From Bolinopsis microptera (taxonomy: Eukaryota; Ctenophora; Tentaculata; Lobata; Bolinopsidae): a DNA stretch of 64,000 nt. The DNA lies in NCBI RefSeq assembly GCF_026151205.1, contig NC_087084.1, positions 11,683,453 through 11,747,452 of the forward strand, given 5' to 3'. The stretch's first letter is position 1; each line of letters begins with the position of its first letter. This document shows positions 39,069 through 49,709 of the stretch, piece by piece. The notes beneath the pieces were generated by a model. It saw only the letters and a program-made list of their open reading frames with translations, ran no database searches and had not been told where the DNA came from. Made by a program: the position numbers and the translations under genes.

Positions 39069-39893
39069 TAGTTATAGTAGTACAGTCAAATCCGTCTTTT
39101 TGTCGGACAAAATTCGCAACAAAGCGATTTTAACGGGATATGGTCGGGACAGGCCCCAGAAATCATTCCAGAGAGTTCCCAAAATTTTCGACTTCAGCAA
39201 ATCCACAATTGCCACTTTTTTACCACCTTTTTACCACTTTGCTTTTCCGCAAATAAGTCACGTTCTGAATATCCTAGAAGATTCTAGTTTAAAGCATTGT
39301 GTTTAGAAAACAAAGAAGAACAACTTTTTTTAACAACTTTTAATAAAGAAATTATTTAATTAATTGATTAAATAATTACTATTAGTAATTTTTTTCCAAA
39401 TATTTCAAAAATATAGTCTGATAAAAAAATGTTTATAATTACGTAAAACGTCTGATGAACTAATTTTAATTTTTAATACATTTTTTGAACATTTTCACTT
39501 TCAATATTTTGAACAACTTTTTCAAAAGTAATTATTTAATTATATTATATTAATCAATTAGTAATTAAATTAGTAAATTTTAAAATGTTTCAAAAATATG
39601 TTTTCATGAAAAATGTTCACAATTACATTCCACGTATATTGAACTAATTTTTAAAAAAATATTGAACTAATTTTTATAAAAATTTTGAAAATTTATTTGC
39701 GGAAAACCAAAGTGGTAAAAAAGTGGTGATTGTGGATTTTCATGAAGTCGAAAATTTTGGGAACTCTCTGGAATGATTCCTGGGACCTTTCCCGACCATA
39801 TCCCGTTAAAATCGCTTTGTTGCGAATTTTGTCCGACAAAGGCTTAAATTAAGACGGATTTGACTGTACTACTATTAACTATAACTCTGTTCA
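39069..39893. mobile_element. Inverted-repeat element, about 190-bp arms
   Basis: Left arm reads GTAGTACAGTCAAATCCGTC into AGAGAGTTCCCAAAATTTTC and CCGCAAATAA; the right arm (39692-39893) is its complement with a 12-bp indel. The interior is AT-rich and is also present without the outer arms at 37690-38140. Confidence 0.7.
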
Positions 39894-40197
39894 TTATTAA
39901 CCAAAAATATTTTTTCGGTTTTTCAAAGTCCGCACCCACCCCTCGATACACAATTTTGGACTCAAGGCTTCCCCTAGTAATGCGATCTCGGAAGGCTGGC
40001 CTCCCCTTTGGCAACACGAGCTCGGAAACGGGAGCTCTCGAATCTCGATACGAGAGGTACGTATCGAGTATGACTTGAACCGAAAAGAACAAATTTTTTC
40101 AGTTTTTCTGAAAACCACTTTTCTCCACTTTTCATACCAGATATTGAATTCAGCCGGATATCCGGATTCAGCCGGATATCTGGCCGGTTGCTAAATT

Positions 40198-41148
40198 CCG
40201 AGCGTGAACATAACAGTCTGATGAGTTTATTTGATTAGATTTGTGTAAGAAGAGGATTCCTCTCACAAGTTCACAGCTATTGGCTTGCAAGGTCGTGAAT
40301 TGCAGGTCTGAGGTCACGTTTATTTAATTTATTGATCGTCATGAAATTCAACTTACCGATGAGTAAATTAAGGTCACGAATTGCAGGTCACGATCTGTAA
40401 ACATTGACTAAAAAAACTGTGTTATTTAGCATTTTACATGATCGGATCTTAGTGATCAGGAATTCACTAGACAAACTCGGGTATTGATGCATAGTTAAGT
40501 TTTCGATATCATCTGAGGAGCTACATACCCGTTTGTTGACATAAGTAGGCCTCCTTCTTTGCAAGATTTTCTGATTGGGGCTTGGTAAATTGGAGGACGA
40601 AAACCTTCGATAAGTAAATCATTCAGATCGTTTGCGAGTTTAGACTTTAGATATGTTGCAATTGGTTTCATTAAGGCTGATAACGTCATACTTTGCATAA
40701 TCATGGTAATGTCGTCGATAATTTGATTTACATTTTTTTGAATAGAGCTAATATTTAAGGAAAGGATCCCAAGCTCGTCATCACCAGGCCACAGTATCTG
40801 TTTAGGAGAATGGTATGTGCCCCCCTTAAGTTATTAGTTTATCCGATAGTTCATCCATTAGTCCCATATGACTAATCCAAGGTTGTCATCAGTCCTCAAC
40901 TTTAGGTACTCCTCAGTGTATGTTGACATTATTTATTATTTAATTTATGTGGAGTGATCTCATTTCATACTAATTCTCATCGTTTTTACCATATTAAGCT
41001 ATATCCCTCCAATGGATCCTCTCGTAAAAGTTAAAATACCTCGTTTCAAGTTCAACAGTTTTTTCTGGTATGATCCGAGCGTGAACATAACAGTAGGATG
41101 ATTTTATTTGATTAGATCTGTGTATGTAGAGGATTCCTCTCACATGAA
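40198..41148 (+). repeat. Direct-repeat pair of about 80 bp
   Basis: CCGAGCGTGAACATAACAGT ... GAGGATTCCTCTCACA occurs at 40198-40272 and 41067-41148. A second shared block (GATCGTCATG...CCGATGAGTAAATTAAG) follows each, near 40335 and 41272. A duplicated segment or a dispersed element; no ORF. Confidence 0.55.
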
Positions 41149-41470
41149 CTTGAAGGTATATTAGAGTATTAGTATTGCAGCTGCGGGTAATGTTCTATGT
41201 ACATTATAGTATTATTACCTAGCATATAATATAAGTTACCAGTCTAGGCCAGATAATAAAAATATGCAATGATCGTCATGTCTCATGAAGATCAAATTAC
41301 CGATGAGTAAATTAAGACTGACACTGGATAGTTTTGTCATTATTTGAATAAACTCCACGTATTGTGATTTATATCATATGTAGTTCTTGTACGCATAATT
41401 TATTTCTAGGAATATTTTTACAAATTTGTACTAGCAATATTGAGTGATTCGAGTGATTCAAGTGATTTAA

Positions 41471-41956
41471 GGTTCACCCTGATTTTTTTTGCGATTATTT
41501 GAACACAGAATCCACAGTTAGGTATATATTGAGCTGATATTCATAGAGAATGTGTAGTATAGGCTTACCTTTCATATAAAGTTGGTTCCATTCAAAAATA
41601 CTGATATTTGACAAATAAATGCGCCAAAATCTATCAAAATTGGTGCGTATGCCCAAATATGGTCATATGGTTTTTGGCTCATAACTCAGCCACTTTTTGT
41701 CCAATCTTGATAAAAATTCATATACAAGTTCAGGGAACCACTAGCTACAAGTAGAGCACCTAAAATCTCAGTTTTGGGCATTTTCAGGGTATTTGGCTAA
41801 ATTGGGCCCAATTTGGACAAAATATGGGCGTGGCTGCCCCGCGGGCACCGTTTGGCGGTTGGGGTCCGGGACCCCCTCAAAAGTTTGGTCACCGTTTCTA
41901 GTTTGTTGGTCAACTGCTATCTCGAAAACAAGTTTCACAAAAAATCAGGGTGAACC
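41471..41956. mobile_element. Single-arm relative of the foldback family
   Basis: Begins GGTTCACCCTGATTTTTTT and ends AAAAAATCAGGGTGAACC, a short terminal inverted repeat. The interior matches one arm of 42263-43626 (GAACACAGAATCCACAGTTA; ATGGGCGTGGCTGCCCCGCG). This suggests the foldbacks arose by inverted duplication of such a unit. Confidence 0.65.
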
Positions 41957-42262
41957 CCCAAACACCTAAGAACTGGCTATGGGCCACAAAAAATAGAAAA
42001 TTTGTACCTGGGAGGATATTTTAAACTTTATGGATTTGGGCCTACATATATTATCGGTCATAATTATCACAGACATTACGTTCACTCTAAAGACCTTAGC
42101 GTGAATAATTATGTACGTAACATTCGGCCCGTGAAAAAGTTGTCCGTAATAATTATGACCGATAAGGTAATTACATTAACACAGTTGCACTCGGTTACAA
42201 TGACCCTGTTATCACATCACATGGTGACATATGTCACCTTGGTAACATAATACTACATGACA

Positions 42263-43626
42263 ATACCGCACCTATATATAGGTGCGAAATGAAGTTGACA
42301 CTCACAGTTAGGGTGAAGAGCAGGTTTAGTTTAAGGGGGGGGGGGGGGGGGGTTCACCCTGATTTTTTTGTGAAACTTGGTTTCGAGATAGTAGTTGACC
42401 AACAAACTAGAACCGGTGACCGAACTTTTGAAGGGGTCCTAGACCCCAACCGCCAAACGGTGCCCGCGGGGCAGCCACGCCCATATTTGGTCCAAATTAG
42501 GCCCAATTTAGCCAAATAGCCTGAACATGCCCAAAAACCAGATTTTAGGTGCTTTACTTGTAGTTAGTGGTCCCCTGAACTCGTATAAGAATTTTCATTA
42601 AGATTGGACAAAAAATGACCGAGTTATGAGCCAAAAACCATATGACCATATTTGGGCATACGCACCAAATTTGATCGATTTTGGCCCATAAATTGGTCAA
42701 ATATCAATATTTTTGAATGAAACCAACTTTATATGGAAGGTAAGCATATACTACACATCCTCTATGATTATCAGCTCAGTATCTACCTAACTGTGGATTC
42801 TGTGTTCAAATAATCGCAAAAAATGAACAAAATCGTCCATATCTCAGTTCGCGATATTTGCGAAACTGATTTCGCTCAAAACAATTTTTACATGAAATTT
42901 TCGGAATCAATGTAGAATTGCATTTCGACCTTAAGTTTTGTATTGGAATTTTGAGTTAGGCCTTTAAAAAAATTTGGCGGCCATATTCTGAAAAATGCCA
43001 GGCAAATTTTGGAAATCAGTTTCGCAAATATCACGAACTGAGATATGGACGATTTTGTTCATTTTTTGCGATTATTTGAACACAGAATCCACAGTTAGGT
43101 AGATACTGCGCTGATAATCATAGAGGATGTGTAGTATATGCTTACCTTCCATATAAAGTTGGTTTCATTCAAAAATATTGATATTTGACCAATTTATGGG
43201 CCAAAATCGATCAAATTTGGTGCGTATGCCCAAATATGGTCATATGGTTTTTGGCTCCTAACTCGGTCATTTTTTGTCCAATCTTAATGAAAATTCATAT
43301 ACGAGTTCAGGGGACCACTAGCTACAAGTAAAGCACCTAAAATCTTGTTTTTGGGCATGTTCAGGCTATTTGGCTAAATTGGGCCTAATTTGGACCAAAT
43401 ATGGGCGTGGCTGCCCCGCGGGAAACGTTTGGCGGTTGGGGTCCGGGACCCCCTCAAAAGTTTGGTCACCGGTTCTAGTTTGTTGGTCAACTGCTATCTC
43501 GAAACAAAGTTTCACAAAAAAATCAGGGTGAACCCCCCCCCCCCCCCCCCCCCCTTAAACTAAACCTGCTCTTCACCCTAACTGTGAGTGTCAACTTCAT
43601 TTCGCACCTATATATAGGTGCGGTAT
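42263..43626. mobile_element. Large foldback element, about 640-bp arms
   Basis: Outer ends ATACCGCACCTATATATAGG and its complement. Each arm runs inward through GAAGTTGACACTCACAGTTA, a poly(G)/poly(C) tract, GGTTCACCCTGA and about 500 bp of shared sequence, to a centre near 42,950. The arms are close to perfect complements. A TA dinucleotide flanks both ends. It ends 300 bp upstream of the zinc-finger ORF. Confidence 0.75.
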
Positions 43627-43860
43627 AGTTTGATAATAACAGCTTTAAGTGACTTTATAATTAGTTAATTAGTATCAGCATAATCCGAATACCTTAAGTT
43701 GGACCTGTTTTAAATTTGGTAACCATACTCGCTTGTTTTCTATTTTCTGGGTTACTGCCGAAACTTTTTTAAAGCTTGTTTCTTCCTGATGTAACCAAAG
43801 CGAAAAGCTTTTCAAATAATCACTGAAATTTAGATATCGAACTTATATCTTTATATTCAT

Positions 43861-43872
43861 TTTGTTTTCTAG
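43861..43872 (+). other. Probable splice acceptor upstream of the zinc-finger ORF
   Basis: TTTGTTTTCTAG is a pyrimidine-rich acceptor 56 nt before the ATG. The coding region is probably in the last exon, with an untranslated 5' exon upstream that I could not place. Confidence 0.45.
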
Positions 43873-43928
43873 TGACGATTGTAACAGTGAAGAGGCAACC
43901 TCTCTACGGTCGTTAACGTTTTAGTAAA

Positions 43929-45980
43929 ATGGAGCAGCAGACTGTACCAGACTTTAAAGATGAGATGAGGATGGAAGAAGAAAGTACTTCACCGGAATTG
44001 ATCAAGACAGAGATTAAGCAGGAGGAAGATAAACTTCTTGTTAAATCAGAAGTGCATTCGAATGCAGTTTCTCAGTTGGATTATCCCAACCAGGAATCAG
44101 CAATGCAGTGGGTTCATCCCAATAAAAATGCTCACATTCGCTCTGAATGTTCCTACAATGCAAGATGCAAAGATGAGATGAAGATGGAAGAAGAAAGTAC
44201 TTCACCGGAATTGATCAAGACAGAGATTAAGCAGGAGGAAGATAAACTTCTTGTTAAATCAGAAGTGCATTCGAATGCAGTTTCTCAGTTGGATTATCCC
44301 AACCAGGAATCAGCATTGCAGTGGGTTCATCCCAATAAAAATGCTCACATTCGCTCTGAATGTTCCTACAATGCAAGATGCAAAGATGAGATGAAGATGG
44401 AAGAAGAAAGTACTTCACCGGAATTGATCAAGACAGAGATTGAGCAGGAGGAAGATAATTTTCTTGTTAAATCAGAAGTGCATTCGAATGCAGTTTCTCA
44501 GTTGGATCATCCCAACCAGGAATCAGCATTGCTTTGCTACCAGTGGGTTCATCCTAATGAAAATGCTCACATTCGCTCTGAATGTTCCTACAATGCAAGC
44601 AAAAATACAGCTTCAGTTTTACATCAGATGACTCATACCGGTAAAAAACCATATAAATGCTCTGAATGTTCCTACAGTGCAAGCCAAAAATCACACCTAG
44701 TTCGCCATCAGACAACTCATACCGGTGAAAAACCGTTCAAATGCTCTGAATGTTCCTACAGTACAAGCGTAAAACAAATCTTAGTTCGCCATCAGATGAC
44801 TCATACCGGTGAAAAACCATATAAATGCTCTGAATGTTCCTACAGTTCAATCCAAAAATCACACCTAGTTCGCCATCAGTGGTCTCATACCGGCGAAAAA
44901 CCGTTTAAATGCTCTGAATGTTCCTTTAGTACTGGCTGGAAATCAGCCCTGGTTTCCCATCAGATGGTTCACACCGGTGAAAAACAGTATAAATGCTCTG
45001 AATGTTCCTACAGTTCAAGCCGAAAATCACACCTAATTAACCATCAGATGACTCATACCGGTGAAAAACAGTATAAATGCTCTGAATGTTCCTACAGTGC
45101 TCACTGGAAATCAACCCTGATTTCCCATCAGCGGACTCATACCGGTAAAAAACCGTTTAAATGCTCTGAATGTTCCTACAGTTCAAACCGAAAATCAAAC
45201 CTAGTTAACCATCAAATGACTCATACCAGTGAAAAACCGTACAAATGCTCTGAATGTTCCTACAGTTCAGGCCGAAAATCACACCTAATTAACCATCAGA
45301 ACACGCATACCAGTGAAAAACAGTATAAATGCTCTGAATGTCCCTTTAGTACTGGCTGGAAATCAGCCCTGGCTTGCCATCAGATGACTCATACCGGTGA
45401 AAAACAGTATAAATGCTCTGAATGTTCCTACAGGTCAAACCGAAAATCAAACCTAGTTTACCATCAGATAAATCATACCAGAGAAAGCCCGTATAAATGC
45501 TCTGAATGTTCCTACAGTACAAACCGAAAATCGAGCCTAGTTAACCATCAGATGGCTCATACCAGTGAAAAACCGTACAATTGCTCTGAATCAGAAGCTG
45601 AATACTCCTACAATTCAGAACAAAAATCAAACCTAGTGACGCAGATGACGCACATCGGCGAAAAACCGTATCAGCAAAATGACATAGGAAAAAACTCACA
45701 TATTTTTCATGAAAACGATCAGGCTTCGAATAACTTTCAAAAAGGTAGTGTTGGAGAACCCATTTTTGTGAAGCCTCTACCTTTCGTAAAGCCTCTAACA
45801 TTTGTTAAGCCTCTGAACCTCGCTGACACCTTTCTTTCCAGTTCCATCTTCCCTCCCAGTTCCTTCTCCAGTAGCCAACCAGAATCTTACAAGTCTCACC
45901 CTGCAGCTCCTCTCACCTTCTCACCTGGTGAATCTGTTTTCACACCTGCTCCCACTATCCCACCTACCTACTCTACATGA
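43929..45980 (+). CDS. C2H2 zinc-finger protein with triplicated acidic N-terminal module (683 aa)
   Basis: Probable sequence-specific DNA-binding nuclear protein. Residues 11-81, 82-152 and about 153 onward are three near-identical 71-residue modules (213 bp at DNA level), each with KMEEESTSPELIKTEIKQEE followed by LLVKSE. The psi-K-x-E motifs IKTE, IKQE and VKSE look like SUMO acceptors; IKQE is lost in the third module (IEQE). Then come 11 canonical fingers of form KCSECSYS-x-KS-x-L-x2-H-x3-H joined by TGEKPY, TGEKQY or TSEKPY linkers, with a degenerate finger at each end (the first lacks its first Cys; the last reads NCSESEAEYSYN). The C-terminus has FVKPL repeats and a Ser/Pro-rich tail. 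The start is the first ATG after a probable acceptor (TTTTCTAG, about 43873). A poly(A) signal follows. Binding target unknown; the near-identical fingers indicate recent internal amplification. Confidence 0.9.
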   Translation: MEQQTVPDFKDEMRMEEESTSPELIKTEIKQEEDKLLVKSEVHSNAVSQLDYPNQESAMQWVHPNKNAHIRSECSYNARCKDEMKMEEESTSPELIKTEIKQEEDKLLVKSEVHSNAVSQLDYPNQESALQWVHPNKNAHIRSECSYNARCKDEMKMEEESTSPELIKTEIEQEEDNFLVKSEVHSNAVSQLDHPNQESALLCYQWVHPNENAHIRSECSYNASKNTASVLHQMTHTGKKPYKCSECSYSASQKSHLVRHQTTHTGEKPFKCSECSYSTSVKQILVRHQMTHTGEKPYKCSECSYSSIQKSHLVRHQWSHTGEKPFKCSECSFSTGWKSALVSHQMVHTGEKQYKCSECSYSSSRKSHLINHQMTHTGEKQYKCSECSYSAHWKSTLISHQRTHTGKKPFKCSECSYSSNRKSNLVNHQMTHTSEKPYKCSECSYSSGRKSHLINHQNTHTSEKQYKCSECPFSTGWKSALACHQMTHTGEKQYKCSECSYRSNRKSNLVYHQINHTRESPYKCSECSYSTNRKSSLVNHQMAHTSEKPYNCSESEAEYSYNSEQKSNLVTQMTHIGEKPYQQNDIGKNSHIFHENDQASNNFQKGSVGEPIFVKPLPFVKPLTFVKPLNLADTFLSSSIFPPSSFSSSQPESYKSHPAAPLTFSPGESVFTPAPTIPPTYST

Positions 45981-46090
45981 CAATGTTTCCTTTCCCCCTT
46001 TCATATTTCCTGCCAGTACAGCGACCATGATGGGGCGTAAATCGGAATGTATGTGTATCGTGAAGAACATATTTAGTTAATGTTATTTTT

Positions 46091-46096
46091 AATAAA
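46091..46096 (+). promoter_or_regulatory. Poly(A) signal of the zinc-finger gene
   Basis: AATAAA about 110 nt after the TGA stop of the zinc-finger ORF, in an AT-rich 3' UTR. Confidence 0.6.
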
Positions 46097-46613
46097 ACTA
46101 GTTCATCTCCATTTATTTTCCAACCAGTTATGAATCATTTATTTACTTTTAACGGCATCAATCAGTTATAAACACAGCTCCGGATAATTAAATAATCAAC
46201 CGGGATAGAATAATCAATTCTGATAATCCCGCTGTTTTTTCCGCTTAATAAATAACCCCGGCACAGTTTCTATAATCCCTCCCCGCTCTGGTTCAACTAT
46301 ATTTGGTTCGTTTTGATATTCCCGTGGGAATTCATCCGCGCACTGTCACGTGTTTTGGTGACGCGTACCACGTGACTAAATACTACGACGCGCATTGGCC
46401 AAAATTGTCACGTAAATTGCAACCACTATAATAAACAAAAAAATAATCTCCGCAAATCTCCAGAATGAGATTTATTTTTTTAACAATTTAAATGAGCTCT
46501 TATAAAAGTGTTCTGAATCTCACAATAGTCATAGTGAATAGACAACATTGTCATTGTTAGGAATTTGTTTAGAGGCCGATGCTTTAGGGAATCTTCGTTC
46601 ATGAGCTTTGGTA

Positions 46614-47342
46614 TTTTTTTTTTTTTTTTTTTTTGTTTTAGATAGGCTGGGCCTGGTTGGCCCACGAGAGGATAGCATATGAATGCTTTGCCTACCTCTG
46701 GGGTATGGCAGTCCTGTGGGAGGATGCCAGTGGAATCAAAATGTGTAATCAAGGATGATGGTAAGTGCTGTGGGGTGTGTCATAGATAAACGCTTAAGTG
46801 GTGGTTGAGTGTGGAAGAGAGAGGCGAAATAAGACGGCGTTAAAGTAGTCGCTATGTTACACCTGTCTGGTCCAACTCCTCTGGCACCACTAAGCGTTTA
46901 GTGTGGTTTGTAAAGTTGACAATGGTGGAGATGTGTTGGTTGTCGAATATGTCATTGACAGAGAGGTAGTAGTCCCGGAAATATTGACCTCTTATTTGGG
47001 CAATAGCCGGGCACTGTCTGAGAAAGTGTGAGACAGTCTCCTCTTCGTCGCCGCATTTAGGACAAGCACTTGTGTCTGATTTGCGAATGGTGTGTAGGTG
47101 TTTGTTGAGGCCACAATGTCCCGTGATGAGGTGCACTGCAGTTCTATAATTTTGTCTGTTGTTACTGAGTGTAGTGTTGAGATTTTTGATGATGTTGATG
47201 TTTTTATGTCCAAGTGTCAGTTTAGTGTGTCTGGGACCATCAGTAATCCATGATTCTTGATTAAGTTTTGTGACTTTGTCGTTGATCAGGCGTTTGATGT
47301 AAGATTGTGGAATAGGGCAATTCAAAGTGGATTCACTGGTTG
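46614..47342 (-). mobile_element. 5'-truncated LINE insertion with poly(A) tail and 12-bp target duplication
   Basis: The minus strand encodes the C-terminal end of a non-LTR retrotransposon ORF2, including TGHCGLNKHLHTIRKSD and CPKCGDEEETVSHFLRQCP (the CX2C...H...C knuckle of such proteins), ending VVPEELDQTGVT at 46852. A 3' UTR follows, then a poly(A) tail (T-run at 46614-46635 on the plus strand). GAGCTTTGGTAT at 46603-46614 and 47343-47354 is a 12-bp direct repeat at both ends. The open frame to 47409 is an accidental extension into flanking DNA. Confidence 0.8.
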
Positions 47343-47414
47343 GAGCTTTGGTATAAGGAACCTTTCTAGCTGTCTCCGATGGTTGTAGGGTGTGCGAAGA
47401 TCTGTCCAATATTT

Positions 47415-47707
47415 AATTGACGATGTCAATTCATGGCAGCTCGGCACGGCACAGTAGCGCATTTCGCCGATCTAGCCTTATTGAGAAGCCTTATTGAGTG
47501 CGCGGCGCGGCACAGTAACGCATCGCGTCGCACTACAATCGATCCAATATCAGAAAAGAGCTGACACACGTTGCGTGCCACTTTTCGCGCGCGAAGCGCG
47601 CGCCGCCGAATTTTCTGATATTTGGGATACGATACATGCACGTATCAAGTTAATTGACGATGTCAATTCATCGCAGCTCGGCGAGGCACAGATAAGAAGC
47701 GCATCTC
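47415..47707 (+). repeat. Direct repeats just right of the LINE insertion
   Basis: TTGACGATGTCAATTCATGG...CAGCTCGGC...GGCACAG occurs near 47415 and again near 47653. Between them lies a GC-rich palindrome (TTCGCGCGCGAAGCGCGCGC). Confidence 0.6.
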
Positions 47708-47746
47708 GCTACAAGTATCAAGAGAAGAGTAATGTTTTACTTTGTG

Positions 47747-47826
47747 TTACTGGGCGGCGCTCAGCCTGTCATTCCGCTGAACCCATATGTTTATAACATA
47801 ATAGCCTGCATAGGGTCCCCAGGTAA
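47747..47826 (+). mobile_element. Tiny MITE (copy f)
   Basis: Starts TTACTGGGCGGCGCTCAGCC and ends GGTCCCCAGGTAA. ACTTTGTG flanks both sides (47739-47746 and 47827-47834), an 8-bp match. Confidence 0.7.
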
Positions 47827-48487
47827 ACTTTGTGGCTTTTACTAATTCGCTCGCCCAAAAATTTCACGTGACATAAATGATAAACCCTTGCTCTATCCAG
47901 AGCCCTTGCGCTTGCAGTAGCGCGCGCCCGCCTCACGGCGGTAAAAAGGGCTCTAGCCATGAACACACCCAACGATTTTGGCACCACTGTACAGTGGTGC
48001 CAAAATTACCCGCGCTTTTGTCCTCATATCCGACGCCGCGCGTGTCGTTTTAGTCATTTCACCATTTGTTAGCCGCTTTGAATAATTTGTGTTCGACGAA
48101 TTTCTCGTTGGATAAGATTTGAGATTAATATTATCAAATTTTCAGAATGCTCAGTTAGTTGTATAGTACTGTATTGTTTCCTTACACTGCCGAACGCCCA
48201 CGATTCTCGAAACTCACACTTTTTATTCGTGTTAAATTCTTTTGTGTTAAGTTATAGATACCATACTCCAAAAGATTTTAAACTGAGCTACCACCTTTGT
48301 CCTTGGTCATTGCATCTCATATTTTTAGGGTTGCCAAGATATAATTGTTTTCAATAGCATTTTGTACTGCTTACTTTACGTTTCATTGACTGTGACCACG
48401 TAGTCTAATTAAATAACTACTTCGTCCTCACTTCAATAAATTATATCAGTTTCAGCTACAATATGTCCATAATTATCCACCTACACA

Positions 48488-48536
48488 ATGACCATGTTCT
48501 TCCTGCTGGCACTTATTTTGGTCCGAACATCCTGTG
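48488..48536 (+). CDS. Possible signal-peptide first exon
   Basis: ATG opens MTMFFLLALILVRTSC, a hydrophobic signal-peptide-like stretch, followed directly by a good donor (G|GTAAGTTAA). I could not find a convincing second exon before the RT relic at 48.7 kb, so this may be chance. Confidence 0.25.
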
Positions 48537-48730
48537 GTAAGTTAATTTAATTTTGTAAAGAAAAAACTGGCTAGTGTGTCGATAGAAATTCACCGATGAA
48601 GTTTGATGTTTGATTATCTTACCGAATAAAATATCTTATTGATTGAACAGTAGTACAATGAATACGCTGTACATATTAGTTTTGTCGTAACAGAACGAAT
48701 ATATCGCAGTTACTTCTTCTTGGGTCCTTT

Positions 48731-49156
48731 CAAGGTGACAGTCTCTCCGGCAAGCTTTTCACTCTTGTCCTAGCAGGAGCTCTTATAGAACTACGCCATC
48801 GACTAGCAGAGTCTCCTCCACACATACCCAATCCCCCTATTTCAAAAGAAGGTATGCCACTGGAGTCAGCGTATTCAGATGATTGTAACCTCATGAACGT
48901 GGAAACAGAATCCTGAGAAGCTATCCTACCAATAGCTAAGGAAGTCTTCAAGGAGTTTAACCTGTTCATTAACACAGAGAAAACAGAATTTACCCATGTT
49001 TTCCTCGCTCCTGTTGGAGAAAAAAGAAGAAAGAATTTGTTCAAGATTATTGTGAATGATTTGACCCGTAGAGGTTTAAAACTTAACTCTTTGAATGATC
49101 TTAATAAGCTTAAGATATTAGCCGATGATAGAGTTGCTTGGAGAAACAAATTTTAA
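48731..49156 (+). pseudogene. Reverse-transcriptase relic (non-LTR retrotransposon)
   Basis: One plus-strand frame reads QGDSLSGKLFTLVLAGALIE, then SAYSDDCNL (the Y-x-DD catalytic box), then FNLFINTEKTEFTHVFLAP, and ends LADDRVAWRNKF at 49156. These are RT palm and C-terminal signatures. A TGA interrupts the frame soon after the YSDD box and the upstream palm is missing, so the copy is dead. It lies downstream of, and opposite in strand to, the helicase gene. Confidence 0.75.
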
Positions 49157-49709
49157 TTCTAGCTGTCTTGATCTGTACTGATCACCATTTTAGGATGACT
49201 TGATTTCTTTTAGGGGGTTTGAATATTTTAATGGTGTAAACAGTTTCTTAATAATAATATGTTATTTCTTCTGTCAGTGAGTTGGTGTTAAAAGAGCCAA
49301 ACTTTGAAGGAACGTGTGCCAGGTAGAAAACACCAGGTAGAAAAGACCAAACACTCTCCTGAGTCCTGTAAACAGAAAGCATGGTACGTTGTATTTTAAT
49401 AACCTTGTTCTTATTTTAATTAGGTATATTTGATGGCCTGGAAGTGCTAGGAATTGTTATTATATCATATAGTCTTAAGGAATTAAAACACAGAAGGCAC
49501 AAACAAGTTTACTTTGTTACATAATCTTGATGATATCTGAACATGTGTGAAATTGAACAAATAATGATATACCAGCTTAAACCCCTTATATTACGTACTA
49601 TGGATCAAACAACACTGCTAGCACCCGCACCAGTCACATAAATCATTATCGGGTGGTAATATGTTAACAGTGTCACAATTATCACTGAGGATCTAATGCG
49701 CAAATTTCG

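Noticed and set aside
47355-47409. N-terminal 18 residues of the LINE-tail ORF as part of the LINE
   Set aside because: They lie outside the 12-bp target duplication, so they are flanking DNA read through in frame by chance.
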